From Beijerinckiaceae bacterium (GTDB lineage Bacteria; Pseudomonadota; Alphaproteobacteria; Rhizobiales; Beijerinckiaceae), in the NCBI GenBank assembly GCA_019753285.1, contig JAIELD010000013.1, positions 1 through 35,450 on the forward strand: DNA of 35,450 nucleotides, written 5' to 3'. Shown in pieces: positions 1 through 16,149 of this stretch (position 1 is its first letter; each line of letters begins with the position of its first letter). A program made the position numbers and the translations under genes. The notes beneath the pieces were generated by a model that had not been told where the DNA came from, ran no database searches, and saw only the letters and a list, made by a program, of their open reading frames with translations.

Positions 1-31
1 AGCTGGCCGCGTTTCTTGATGTAGGTGAGCA

Positions 32-32
<1 letters not shown>
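1..32 (-). CDS. bchM: Mg-protoporphyrin IX methyltransferase BchM, N-terminal fragment (cut by window edge)
   Basis: Only about ten codons are inside the window, reading M-L-T-Y-I-K-K-R-G-Q. The ATG at 30-32 shares one base with the bchL stop (TGATG), the tight spacing expected for the next gene of a bchFNBHLM operon. BchM uses S-adenosylmethionine to methylate Mg-protoporphyrin IX after Mg insertion by the BchH-containing chelatase. The short peptide resembles the start of BchM proteins, which run into an L-E-T-Y-F-D-R-T motif just outside this window. The call rests mainly on operon order and this short match. Confidence 0.55.
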
Positions 33-8233
<8,201 letters not shown>

Positions 8234-8282
8234 CGACGTTCCTTTTTTTATGAGACCAAGGCTAGTACGAGGCCGCAGAATA

Positions 8283-8316
8283 TGTCAATCAAAGTTTACG
8301 TCCATTTTAGTTTACA
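8283..8316. promoter_or_regulatory. Two overlapping degenerate PpsR/CrtJ-type palindromes between bchF and aerR
   Basis: The PpsR/CrtJ consensus is TGT-N12-ACA. Here TGT-N12-ACG (8283-8300) and CGT-N12-ACA (8299-8316) overlap by two bases, so each box lacks one consensus base at the shared junction while both outer half-sites are perfect. The stretch is strongly AT-rich and sits in the divergent gap between bchF and aerR, where repression of the bchFNBHLM operon would be expected. The sequence match is seen; PpsR binding is inferred. Confidence 0.55.
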
Positions 8317-8374
8317 TATTTTATTTTGAGTGCTAGCTTTTTCGTATTGCAAGCCAATTGTTCGCGGGACTACG

Positions 8375-9445
8375 ATGCTGAGAGCTGTCGAGAATTCTGG
8401 CGAAGAAAGGGCGGCTAATGCCCCGTATAATAAACGCCAGGCCGACGGCTTGATGCCCGACCACTTTGGATCGCGGGCGCTGGGGAGGTGGGCAATGGCA
8501 GGTCTCGGCAAGTTCTCCCAACGGACGGATTGCGACGGACCCTCGGCTGAAACAATCAAGCGGCATGATTTTCTATCCGCTGTCAGCCATCTTCCTCACG
8601 CGGATCTGTCAAGCAGACGTGACCTTGGTCTCGCTCACACGATCGAAGCCGAAATCATTCCGAGACTGATGCTGGCGCATTCCACCGGCGAGATGCGCGC
8701 TCCGAACGTCAAGGCCGGCCCGCGCGAGCTTGACGCTGCGGACATCAAGCAGTTCAGCACCATCATCTGCTCGGCGGACCTTGCTGGCGCGCGCGTCTTC
8801 GTCGAAGGGCTTCAGAGCCGCGATGTGCCGGTCGAGACCATTCTGCTCGGCCTCCTGGCGCCGACGGCCAAGCTGCTCGGCGAAATGTGGGAGGAAGACG
8901 ACGCGGATTTCGCCTTCGTCACCATCGCGCTCTGCTGTCTTCAGCAGGTTCTGCGGGACCTTTCGGGCACCTTCAATGGTGAGGCGTTCACGGGCGCGAA
9001 ATTAGAAGACGGCCAGACGTACCGGGCGCTTCTTGCGCCGGCGCCTGGCGAGCAGCATATCTTCAGCGTTCTTCTCGTCGATGAATTCTTCCGCCGCGCG
9101 CAGTGGGACGTCTGGACCATGCCGGCCGCGACGGAGGCCGAACTCGTCGACGTGCTGAAGCGCGAGCATTTCGACATGGCCGGGCTTTCAATCACGTGTG
9201 ACGCCTGGATTCCGCAACTCGAATCGCTCATCAAGCGCATGCGGAGTTCGTCGTTGAACAAGAATCTCGTCATCATGGTCGGCGGCCGGCCCTTCGTGGA
9301 CAGCCCCGAACTCGCGACGCGAATCGGCGCGGATGCGACCGCATCCAATGGGCTCGTCGCCGTGAAGACGGCGCGGAGCGCGGTGCAGGAAACGATCGGC
9401 ACGAGGCATGATGCTTCGGTTGGTCGATCGGTACGAAAAGCATAG
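8375..9445 (+). CDS. aerR: Cobalamin-binding antirepressor of the AerR/PpaA family
   Basis: AerR/PpaA proteins bind vitamin B12 and modulate the repressor PpsR/CrtJ. They are usually encoded directly upstream of it, as here. The protein has a helical region (SAVSHLPHADL through IIPRLMLAHS), a B12-type four-helix segment with LLAPTAKLLGEMWEEDDADFA, and a Rossmann-like B12 domain with GEQHIFSVLLVDEFFRRAQWDVW-type residues split around H228. The canonical DxHxxG is replaced by EQHxxS, with the histidine kept. The start is uncertain: GTG at 8330, ATG at 8375, or ATG at 8495, which has by far the best ribosome-binding site (GGGGAGG at 8482-8488, 6 nt away). Long and short AerR forms are known in Rhodobacter capsulatus, so both of the last two may be used. 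Confidence 0.85.
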   Translation: MLRAVENSGEERAANAPYNKRQADGLMPDHFGSRALGRWAMAGLGKFSQRTDCDGPSAETIKRHDFLSAVSHLPHADLSSRRDLGLAHTIEAEIIPRLMLAHSTGEMRAPNVKAGPRELDAADIKQFSTIICSADLAGARVFVEGLQSRDVPVETILLGLLAPTAKLLGEMWEEDDADFAFVTIALCCLQQVLRDLSGTFNGEAFTGAKLEDGQTYRALLAPAPGEQHIFSVLLVDEFFRRAQWDVWTMPAATEAELVDVLKREHFDMAGLSITCDAWIPQLESLIKRMRSSSLNKNLVIMVGGRPFVDSPELATRIGADATASNGLVAVKTARSAVQETIGTRHDASVGRSVRKA

Positions 9446-9463
9446 GCCTTCATCGCGATCCGC

Positions 9464-9481
9464 GCTTGCAAGACAGCAAGC
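9464..9481 (+). other. Small inverted repeat between aerR and ppsR
   Basis: GCTTGC and GCAAGC form a perfect 6-bp stem around a 6-nt loop (AAGACA), followed on the plus strand by CGTTCTTTCC. This could be a weak terminator or attenuator lowering ppsR expression relative to aerR. The stem is short and the U-tract poor, so function is doubtful. Confidence 0.3.
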
Positions 9482-9570
9482 CGTTCTTTCCGGTCAAGGA
9501 GTTCATTTGGAGGCGGCTGCCGGTTCAATCCTGATCCGGACCGCTTCCAAACTCGGATCAACAGGCAAAC

Positions 9571-11022
9571 GTGGCGACTTCCGTGATTCAGTTGAGCGCT
9601 CTAGAGAAGTCGATCGGGCCTATAGATGCCACCGGAGCGGCGCGATTGATCACGGCTATGTCGGATGTCGCGCTGGTTCTCGACGATAAGGGCGTGATCC
9701 GCGATCTTGCCTTCAGCAACAACGACCTCGCTGCCGAAAACCACGAACACTGGCTCGGTCGCCGCTGGATCGACACCGTAACGGTAGAGAGCAAGGCCAA
9801 GGTCGAGATGCTGCTGCGCGACGCGGACACCGAGGCGTCGATGAAGGCGCGCGAACTCAACCATCGCCTGTTCAGCGGGCAGGACCTGCCGATTCGCTAT
9901 TCGGCTGTCCAGATGGGCCGATCCGGCCCGATCATCGCGGTCGGCCGCGACATGCGGATGATCTCGAGGCTGCAGCAGCGCCTGATGGATGCGCAGCGTT
10001 CGATGGAGCGGGACTATCTGCGCCTGCGCAACGTCGAGACCCGGTATCGTATCCTGTTCCAGCTCTCTGGCGAGGCGATCCTCATCGTCGATGCGTCAGG
10101 CCTCAAGATCGTCGACATCAACCCGGCCGCCGGGCTGCTGCTGGAGTCGACGGCGGGCCGGCTGGTCGGACGCTCGATCCTCGATGTGTTCGACAGTGCG
10201 AGCCGCGACAACATCTCCAATCTGATCGACGCGGCGCGCAATGCGGTCAGGGTCGAATCCGCGCGCATCGTGCTGCCGGATGGCCGCGCCTGCTTCCTTT
10301 CGGCCTCGCTGTTCCGCCAGGACGATGCGTCCCATATGCTGATGCGGCTGCTTCCCGCCGTCCCCAACGGACACAACGCGATCTCGACTGTGAAGTCGCA
10401 GGTGCTGCAGGCCGTCGAGGACATGCCGGAAGCGTTTCTCGTGGTCGGCCCGGACCGAATGATCATCGAGGCTAACACCGCGTTTCTCGAGGTCGCCGAA
10501 TTGTCGAACCACACACAGGCCCGCGGCCAGACGGTGGACCGCTGGCTTGGCCGCTCCAGCGTCGAGATCAACGTGCTGTTCGCCAATTTGAAAGAGCATG
10601 GTGCGGTGCGCGATTTCGCGACTGTCATCCGCAGCGAATATGGTTCGACCGAGGATGTCGAGATCGCCGGCGTCTCGGTCACCAACACAGACCGACCCTG
10701 CTTCGGCCTCGTGATCCGCAGCGTCAGGCGACGATTCGAGAACACGCTGCAGGCAAAGCCAGAGCAGAGCCGTTCGGCATCGCAGTTGTCCGAACTTGTC
10801 GGCCGCGTGCCGCTGAAGGAGTTGGTGCGCGAGACGACCGAACTCACCGAGCGTCTGTGCATCGAAGCATCGCTCAACCTCACCGGCGACAACAGGGCGG
10901 CTGCCGCGCAGATGCTCGGGCTTAGCCGCCAGAGCCTCTACAGCAAACTGCGCCGCTATAATATTGGCGACCTCGGCACGAACGAGGATGGCAATCCCGA
11001 GCACGAAGCTCGCGATTCCTAA
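9571..11022 (+). CDS. ppsR: Transcriptional regulator PpsR/CrtJ, PAS-PAS-HTH repressor of photosynthesis genes
   Basis: PpsR/CrtJ represses bch, crt and light-harvesting promoters under aerobic conditions by binding TGT-N12-ACA. The 483-residue protein has an N-terminal PAS-like region (residues about 25-130), a helix (about 135-160), two PAS domains (about 160-265 and 275-385) and a C-terminal Fis-type helix-turn-helix (AAAQMLGLSRQSLYSKLRRY). Cysteines are at 241, 377 and 430. C430 lies just before the HTH (ERLCIEASLNLTGDNR), where redox-active cysteines of CrtJ/PpsR are found. The start is GTG at 9571 with only a weak upstream ribosome-binding site; no ATG is available between the upstream stop at 9532 and the conserved sequence. 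Confidence 0.95.
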   Translation: MATSVIQLSALEKSIGPIDATGAARLITAMSDVALVLDDKGVIRDLAFSNNDLAAENHEHWLGRRWIDTVTVESKAKVEMLLRDADTEASMKARELNHRLFSGQDLPIRYSAVQMGRSGPIIAVGRDMRMISRLQQRLMDAQRSMERDYLRLRNVETRYRILFQLSGEAILIVDASGLKIVDINPAAGLLLESTAGRLVGRSILDVFDSASRDNISNLIDAARNAVRVESARIVLPDGRACFLSASLFRQDDASHMLMRLLPAVPNGHNAISTVKSQVLQAVEDMPEAFLVVGPDRMIIEANTAFLEVAELSNHTQARGQTVDRWLGRSSVEINVLFANLKEHGAVRDFATVIRSEYGSTEDVEIAGVSVTNTDRPCFGLVIRSVRRRFENTLQAKPEQSRSASQLSELVGRVPLKELVRETTELTERLCIEASLNLTGDNRAAAAQMLGLSRQSLYSKLRRYNIGDLGTNEDGNPEHEARDS

Positions 11023-11027
11023 CCGAC

Positions 11028-11045
11028 TGTCCAAATCATTGGACA
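11028..11045. promoter_or_regulatory. PpsR/CrtJ box 1 between ppsR and bchG
   Basis: The sequence TGTCCAAATCATTGGACA matches TGT-N12-ACA exactly and is a near-perfect palindrome (TGTCCAA/TTGGACA). It starts 5 nt after the ppsR stop, 83 nt before the bchG start. Two boxes in one intergenic region is the arrangement used for cooperative PpsR binding. The match is seen; binding is inferred. Confidence 0.8.
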
Positions 11046-11080
11046 AATATTGCCGCAGTTGGCGCTGAAGTAGAAATAAG

Positions 11081-11098
11081 TGTCTAATTAACTGGACA
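11081..11098. promoter_or_regulatory. PpsR/CrtJ box 2 between ppsR and bchG
   Basis: TGTCTAATTAACTGGACA matches TGT-N12-ACA exactly and is partly palindromic. Its centre is 53 bp from that of the box at 11028-11045, about five helical turns, and it ends 30 nt before the bchG ATG. It implies that bchG and the genes after it have their own PpsR-controlled promoter rather than relying on aerR-ppsR transcription. Confidence 0.8.
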
Positions 11099-11128
11099 TT
11101 CGACAGATGCCATCCTAGTCTGTCGCTC

Positions 11129-11995
11129 ATGAATTACCCCGCGCCCTCGGTCGTTCTGGAGCTTTTGAAACCGATTACATGGTTCGCTCCGATGTGGGCG
11201 TTCCTATGCGGTATTCTCTCGCCTGGAACGGCGATCGTCGATCGCTGGCAGGTCATCGCGGCAGGCATCATTCTCGCAGGCCCGCTCGTCTGCGGCACCA
11301 GCCAGGCGGTCAATGACTGGTATGATCGCCATGTCGACGCTATCAACGAGCCGAACCGGCCCATCCCCTCAGGCCGGATGCCGGGACGATGGGGCTTCTA
11401 CGTCGCCTGCGTCTGGACGTTGCTGTCGATCGGCGTCGCCTCGACGCTCGGGCCGGCGGTTCTGGCCGCCGCGATCTTCGGCCTCATCCTCGCCTGGGCC
11501 TACAGCGCGCCGCCGCTTCGCCTGAAGCAGAATGGCTGGTGGGGCAACGCCGCCTGTGGCCTTTGCTATGAGGGCCTGCCCTGGTTCACCGGCGCGGCGA
11601 TCATGAGCGCGGCGTTTCCTGACTGGCGGATCGTGACGCTTGCGCTGCTCTACAGCATCGGCGCGCATGGCATCATGACGCTCAATGATTTCAAGTCGGT
11701 CGAAGGCGACCAGGCTCTCAACCTTCGCTCGCTGCCCGTGCAGCTCGGCGTGGGTCCAGCGGCGCGGCTTGCCTGCGCGGTGATGGCACTGCCGCAGATC
11801 GTCGTCATCGTGCTGCTCGCGCTCTGGCAGCGTCCGATCCACGCGGCCATCGTCGCAGCGCTTCTGCTCGTCCAACTGCATTTGATGACGAAGCTTCTCG
11901 CCGACCCGCGCGGCCAGGCGGCGCGCTACAACGCGACCGGCACAACGCTTTACGTGCTCGGCATGCTGGCGGCTGCGCTCGCCTTGCGAAACTAG
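11129..11995 (+). CDS. bchG: Bacteriochlorophyll synthase BchG (geranylgeranyl transferase)
   Basis: BchG esterifies bacteriochlorophyllide a with geranylgeranyl diphosphate in the membrane, completing the pigment apart from tail reduction. The 288-residue protein belongs to the UbiA prenyltransferase family. It has the Asp-rich motif NDWYDRHVDAINEPNRPIP around residues 62-80, a second conserved loop (LNDFKSVEGD) near residue 190, and about eight or nine hydrophobic helices. The start is ATG at 11129, below two PpsR boxes. The stop is followed after 11 nt by the ATG of the transporter gene, with which it forms a bchG-transporter-bchP operon. Confidence 0.96.
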   Translation: MNYPAPSVVLELLKPITWFAPMWAFLCGILSPGTAIVDRWQVIAAGIILAGPLVCGTSQAVNDWYDRHVDAINEPNRPIPSGRMPGRWGFYVACVWTLLSIGVASTLGPAVLAAAIFGLILAWAYSAPPLRLKQNGWWGNAACGLCYEGLPWFTGAAIMSAAFPDWRIVTLALLYSIGAHGIMTLNDFKSVEGDQALNLRSLPVQLGVGPAARLACAVMALPQIVVIVLLALWQRPIHAAIVAALLLVQLHLMTKLLADPRGQAARYNATGTTLYVLGMLAAALALRN

Positions 11996-12006
11996 GGAGA
12001 GTGACG

Positions 12007-13365
12007 ATGGGTGCGGGTCTGAGCTGGCTGGCGATCGTCAGGATCGGACTCGTGCAGACCGCTCTCGGCGCAATCGTCGTGCTCGCCACCTCGACGCTCA
12101 ACCGCATCATGGTGATCGAGATCGGCCTGCCAGCTGTCGTGCCGGGCATTCTCATCGCCGCGCATTATGCCGTGCAGATCCTGCGTCCACGCTGGGGCCA
12201 CGGCTCCGACGCCGGCGGGCGGCGCACACCCTGGATCATCGGCGGCATGGCGATGCTCGCTCTTGGCGGACCACTCGCAGCGCTGGCGACCGTCTGGATG
12301 GCGCATGATCTTGCCGCCGGGCTCTGCCTCGCGGTTCTCGCCTTCGCTCTGATCGGCATGGGCGTCGGCGCAGCAGGCACCTCGCTTCTCGTCCTGCTTG
12401 CCGAGCGCGTCGGTCCATCGCGCCGCGGCGCATCGGCTGCCATCGTCTGGATGATGATGATCGCGGGCTTCGCAGTCACGGCCATTTCGGCAGGACACGC
12501 ACTCGAACCGTATTCGCCGACGCGGCTCGTGCTGATCGTCACGATCGTCTCCGGAGTGGCCTTGCTCGTCGCGACGATTGCGATTTCCGGCATTGAGGGC
12601 GCGCCTCTTGGCTCGAACCTCGAGCAAAAGCCCGCGAAGGCCCCTTTCATGGTCGCATTGAGGGAGGTCTGGTCGGAGCCGCAAGCGCGCACCTTCACCC
12701 TGTTCATCTTCGTCTCGATGCTTGCCTACAACGCCCAGGAATTGCTGCTCGAGCCCTATGCCGGCGCGATCTTCGGCATGAGCCCCGGTCAGTCGACCAA
12801 GCTCGGCGGCCTCCATCATGCTGGCATCCTGCTCGGCATGGTTCTGGTCGCCGTCATCGGCACCAGGCGCGGACCGATGGCCGAGCGGTTACTGCGTCTG
12901 TTCATGACGGGCGGCTGCGTCGCCTCGGCGCTGTGCATGCTGCTCGTCGCAGCTGGCGGTTTTGTGGGGCCGGACTGGCCGCTGAAGCCGGCGGTGTTCG
13001 CGCTCGGCGTCTCGAACGGCGTGTTCACCATCGCCGCCATCGGCAGCATGATGAGCCTTGCCGGCACGGGCCATGCTGCGCGGCAGGGTGTCCGCATGGG
13101 CGTCTGGGGCGCGGCGCAGGCGATCGCCTTCGCGCTCGGCGGGTTGGCCGGAACGATCGCAGTCGATATCGCCAAGGCGCTGCTCGCCAATCCCATCCTC
13201 GCTTATGCGAGCGTGTTCACGATCGAAGCGGCTGCCTTTCTTGTGGCGGCAGTCCTGGCGGTCGCGGTCACGCGCGGCAAACACGACACGGCAAGCATCA
13301 TCGACAAAACGCCACACCGAAGCAGCCGGCCGCTGCCTCTATCCCCATCGCTGGCGCGAGACTGA
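12007..13365 (+). CDS. PucC/LhaA (BCD) family major facilitator, Bch2-like
   Basis: Members of this major-facilitator branch (PucC, LhaA, Orf428/Bch2) are thought to deliver bacteriochlorophyll or assist light-harvesting assembly in the membrane. The 452-residue protein is strongly hydrophobic with about 12 membrane segments and an N-terminal LSWLAIVRIGLVQ, followed by LNRIMVIEIGLPA and the loop RPRWGHGSDAGGRRTPWI, typical of this family. The ATG at 12007 is preferred over GTG at 12001 because GGGAGA (11995-12000) is spaced properly for it. It lies between bchG and bchP, the position of Orf428 in Rhodobacter clusters, which suggests coupling to pigment synthase. Confidence 0.9.
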   Translation: MGAGLSWLAIVRIGLVQTALGAIVVLATSTLNRIMVIEIGLPAVVPGILIAAHYAVQILRPRWGHGSDAGGRRTPWIIGGMAMLALGGPLAALATVWMAHDLAAGLCLAVLAFALIGMGVGAAGTSLLVLLAERVGPSRRGASAAIVWMMMIAGFAVTAISAGHALEPYSPTRLVLIVTIVSGVALLVATIAISGIEGAPLGSNLEQKPAKAPFMVALREVWSEPQARTFTLFIFVSMLAYNAQELLLEPYAGAIFGMSPGQSTKLGGLHHAGILLGMVLVAVIGTRRGPMAERLLRLFMTGGCVASALCMLLVAAGGFVGPDWPLKPAVFALGVSNGVFTIAAIGSMMSLAGTGHAARQGVRMGVWGAAQAIAFALGGLAGTIAVDIAKALLANPILAYASVFTIEAAAFLVAAVLAVAVTRGKHDTASIIDKTPHRSSRPLPLSPSLARD

Positions 13366-13381
13366 CATACGGAGAGCGGAC

Positions 13382-14578
13382 ATGGCGTATCTTGAAACAT
13401 TCGATGTGGTGGTCGTGGGCGGTGGCCCATCGGGCGCAACGGCTGCGAACGATCTTGCACGGCAAGGCCGCTCGGTGCTGATGCTGGATCGGGCCGGACG
13501 CATCAAGCCCTGCGGCGGCGCGATCCCGCCGCGCCTCATGCGCGACTTTGACATTCCCGACAGCCTCCTCTGCACCAAGGTGCGGGCGGCCGAGATCATC
13601 GCGCCCTCCGCCCGCAGCGTCGACATGCCCATCATGGATGGCGGCTTCGTCGGCATGGTCGATCGGGATGTGTTCGACGAATGGCTGCGCGAGCGCGCGG
13701 TTCTTTCGGGCGCCGAACGCCGCTCAGGCACGTTCACCGCGTTTTCGCGCGACGAGGACGGGACCGCGATCATCGAATACAAGCCGAAGGCCGGAACGGA
13801 GACGAAGCGCGTGCGCGCTCGCGCCGTGATCGGGGCCGACGGCGCGGTGTCAGGCGTCGCCAAGCAAGCCGTGCCGCAGGCGGGCAAGATTCCTTACGTC
13901 TTCGCCTATCATGAGATCATCCGCATGCCGGAGGATGCGACGCCACAATCGAAGGCGACCTGTGGCGTCTATTATCAGGGCAAGTTCTCGCCCGATTTCT
14001 ATGCCTGGATCTTCCCGCACGGCAAGACGATCAGCGTCGGGACCGGCACGGCCCATAAGGGCTTTTCGCTTCGTACCGCAGTGGAAGATCTTCGCGCCGA
14101 ACTCGGGCTCGACACGGTCGAGACCGTGCGGCGAGAAGGCGCGCCCCTGCCCCTCTACCCGGCGAAGCGCTGGGACAATGGCCGTGACGTGGTGCTCGCC
14201 GGGGATGCCGCAGGCGTCGTTGCGCCGGCCTCCGGCGAGGGTATCTATTATGCGATGCTTGGCGGTCGCCTAGCCGGCGAGGCCGTTCAGGAGTTTCTCC
14301 TGACGGGCAGCGCCAAGGCGCTCGGCCTTGCGCGCAAGCGCTTCATGAAGGAGCACGGCAAGGTGTTCTTCGTCCTCAGCATCATGCAGAAGTTCTGGTA
14401 CAAGAACGACAAGCGCCGCGAGCGCTTCGTCAGCATGTGCAAGGACAAGGACGTGCAACGCCTGACCTGGGAATCCTACATGAACAAGAAGCTGGTGCGC
14501 AAAGACCCGCTCGCGCATCTGAAGATCTTCCTGAAGGATACGGCGCATCTGCTAGGGCTTGTCTCCCCGACGCGATAG
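13382..14578 (+). CDS. bchP: Geranylgeranyl reductase BchP (geranylgeranyl-bacteriochlorophyll reductase)
   Basis: BchP reduces three double bonds of the geranylgeranyl tail to phytyl, using NAD(P)H and FAD. The 398-residue protein starts with the FAD dinucleotide fold VVVGGGPSGATAANDLA (residues about 9-25). It has the family motif KPCGGAIPPR near residue 41 and the second flavin-binding motif VVLAGDAAGVVAPASGEGI near residue 272. The ATG at 13382 has GGAGAG at a good distance. It follows the transporter gene by 16 nt. A tspO-like gene follows in the same operon, instead of idi as in Rhodobacter. Confidence 0.95.
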   Translation: MAYLETFDVVVVGGGPSGATAANDLARQGRSVLMLDRAGRIKPCGGAIPPRLMRDFDIPDSLLCTKVRAAEIIAPSARSVDMPIMDGGFVGMVDRDVFDEWLRERAVLSGAERRSGTFTAFSRDEDGTAIIEYKPKAGTETKRVRARAVIGADGAVSGVAKQAVPQAGKIPYVFAYHEIIRMPEDATPQSKATCGVYYQGKFSPDFYAWIFPHGKTISVGTGTAHKGFSLRTAVEDLRAELGLDTVETVRREGAPLPLYPAKRWDNGRDVVLAGDAAGVVAPASGEGIYYAMLGGRLAGEAVQEFLLTGSAKALGLARKRFMKEHGKVFFVLSIMQKFWYKNDKRRERFVSMCKDKDVQRLTWESYMNKKLVRKDPLAHLKIFLKDTAHLLGLVSPTR

Positions 14579-14583
14579 CCCGC

Positions 14584-15051
14584 ATGAGTGACGAGGCGAA
14601 AGCCGGTGCTTCAATGAGCCCTGCCGGCTTCATGACACGGCTCGGCGGCTTGAAGAGCGATGCAGGGCCATGGTTCGAGGCTCTGGTCAAACCAGCCTGG
14701 CAGCCGCCGCGAGCTCTGTTCGGCCCGGTCTGGGGCGTGCTCGTCCTCAGCAACATCACGAGCCTCGCCATCGGCCTACAGGCGGCCGACGACCCCACGA
14801 CCATCGCCCTCCTCGCGGCTGGCAACGCCGCTTGCGGGCTGGCCTGGACGCCGCTGTTCTTTCGGCTGCGGCGGCCGGATCGGGCGCTGGTCGTCGCCTG
14901 CCTGCTGATCGCGCTCGCCTCGGCCTATGTCGCGGCCTTGTTCCCGATCTCGATCATGGCGAGCCTTCTCGCGCTCCCCTATGCGGTCTGGGTGACCTTC
15001 GCGGGCGTCCTCAACTGGCAGATCGTGCGACTCAACGGCCCGTTTCACTAA
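14584..15051 (+). CDS. TspO/MBR family protein (first copy, bchP-linked)
   Basis: TspO proteins are five-helix outer-membrane or membrane receptors that bind porphyrins. In Rhodobacter sphaeroides TspO lowers photosynthesis gene expression. The 155-residue protein shows the family signatures ALVKPAWQPPRALFGPVWGV (residues about 34-53), LAWTPLFF near residue 97, and the C-terminal PYAVWVTFAGVLNWQIVRLN. It is less tryptophan-rich and has a longer polar N-terminus than the second copy at 34364-34855. It starts 5 nt after bchP with no clear ribosome-binding site, so it probably depends on coupling to bchP translation. Confidence 0.85.
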   Translation: MSDEAKAGASMSPAGFMTRLGGLKSDAGPWFEALVKPAWQPPRALFGPVWGVLVLSNITSLAIGLQAADDPTTIALLAAGNAACGLAWTPLFFRLRRPDRALVVACLLIALASAYVAALFPISIMASLLALPYAVWVTFAGVLNWQIVRLNGPFH

Positions 15052-15067
15052 CGATTTCGCCACAAAC

Positions 15068-15101
15068 GAAAAGGACCGCCGCAATTCGCATTGCGACGGT
15101 C
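15068..15101 (-). terminator. Intrinsic terminator of the puf operon
   Basis: On the minus strand, GACCGTCGCAAT and ATTGCGGCGGTC (15074-15101) form a 12-bp stem with one mismatch around a 4-nt loop, followed by CTTTTCG. It lies about 100 nt beyond the pufM stop, where the superoperon should end before the convergent tspO-like gene. The stem is nearly symmetric, so it could also slow plus-strand transcription, although that side lacks a U-tract. Confidence 0.7.
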
Positions 15102-15202
15102 TCAAGTTGCGCAGGCGGGGTACCCGCGGGAGGAAAAGGCGGAGGCTGCCTTGAGAGTGGCCGGAAGCGACGGAGCCGCGCCCGGCAATTCGTCTTTCGT
15201 GC

Positions 15203-16135
15203 CTACTGAACGGCGTAGCCGTGCACCGTCGCCCAATCGAACCAGTTATCGACCAGCGTGCCGGTAATCAGGATGCCGATGCCGCCGGTCAGCGGGCAAA
15301 GCACCGCGAACCACCACGCCCAGCGATGGATCGATTCCATCGAAGCGTTGAAGCCCATCGTCCATCTCCAGAACAGGGCCGCACGCTCGGAGGCCGTGCC
15401 GCGATCGACGATCTGCTCGACCTCGCGCTCGCCGCCGTAACGGCCGACCGCCAGGATGGTCGCGGCGTGCATCGCAAAGAGCAGCGTCGAGCCGTAGAGG
15501 AAGACGATCGAAAGCGCATGGAACGGGTTGTAAAACAGGTTTCCGTAGCGGAGCGAGAATGCGCCGGTCCAGTCAAGATGCGGGAAGATGCCGAAGGGCA
15601 CCGCCTCGCTCCAGGAGCCCATCAGGATCGGGCGGATGAAGCCGAGAACCAGATAGAGCCAGATCGCGGCCGCGAAAGCCCAGGCCGTATGCGTGCCATA
15701 GCCCAGCGCGCGGGACCGGGTGTAGATCCGAGCCCACATGAGCAGGATCGAGCTCGTGAGGAAGAAGCCGGCCATCAACCACCAGCCGCCCTTTTCGAGC
15801 GGCGGGAAGATACTGAGCCCGTATTCCGGCGCAGGCGGCTCGAGCGCCAGCCAGAAGAACTGGCGCAAGAAGGCCGTCGGCGACCAGTTGACCGAGGCGA
15901 GCATGTTGAGCCCGATGATCTCGATCGCGATGAAGCCGCAGATCAGCGAGGCGACGCCGAGAGTGCCGAGATAGATCGGCCCGATCTGCGCGTCTCCGAT
16001 CTTGCCCATCCAATACGCGAAGGTCGAATTCTCGATGTCGCGGTCGAATGCATCGGCCTGCTTGGGCAGAGGTCCGTAGTGGATGGGACCTCTGACCTGG
16101 ACCCGTGTGAAGATATTTTGATAATCGATAGACAT
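15203..16135 (-). CDS. pufM: Photosynthetic reaction centre M subunit
   Basis: PufM pairs with PufL to hold the special pair, accessory bacteriochlorophylls, bacteriopheophytins and quinones of the type-II reaction centre. The protein is 310 residues from ATG 16135 (MSIDYQNIF), preceded by GGAGG at 7 nt; the frame is open further up but that part overlaps pufL. Five membrane helices are visible, with pigment and iron ligands in [12 protein letters not shown] and [11 protein letters not shown] and the C-terminal helix SIHRWAWWF. Asp48 ([10 protein letters not shown]) stands where Rhodobacter sphaeroides has Asn M44 and Blastochloris viridis has Asp M43. No C-terminal extension and no pufC downstream are seen. 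Confidence 0.98.
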   Translation of the reverse strand: MSIDYQNIFTRVQVRGPIHYGPLPKQADAFDRDIENSTFAYWMGKIGDAQIGPIYLGTLGVASLICGFIAIEIIGLNMLASVNWSPTAFLRQFFWLALEPPAPEYGLSIFPPLEKGGWWLMAGFFLTSSILLMWARIYTRSRALGYGTHTAWAFAAAIWLYLVLGFIRPILMGSWSEAVPFGIFPHLDWTGAFSLRYGNLFYNPFHALSIVFLYGSTLLFAMHAATILAVGRYGGEREVEQIVDRGTASERAALFWRWTMGFNASMESIHRWAWWFAVLCPLTGGIGILITGTLVDNWFDWATVHGYAVQ

Positions 16136-16149
16136 GTTCGCCTCCGAAC

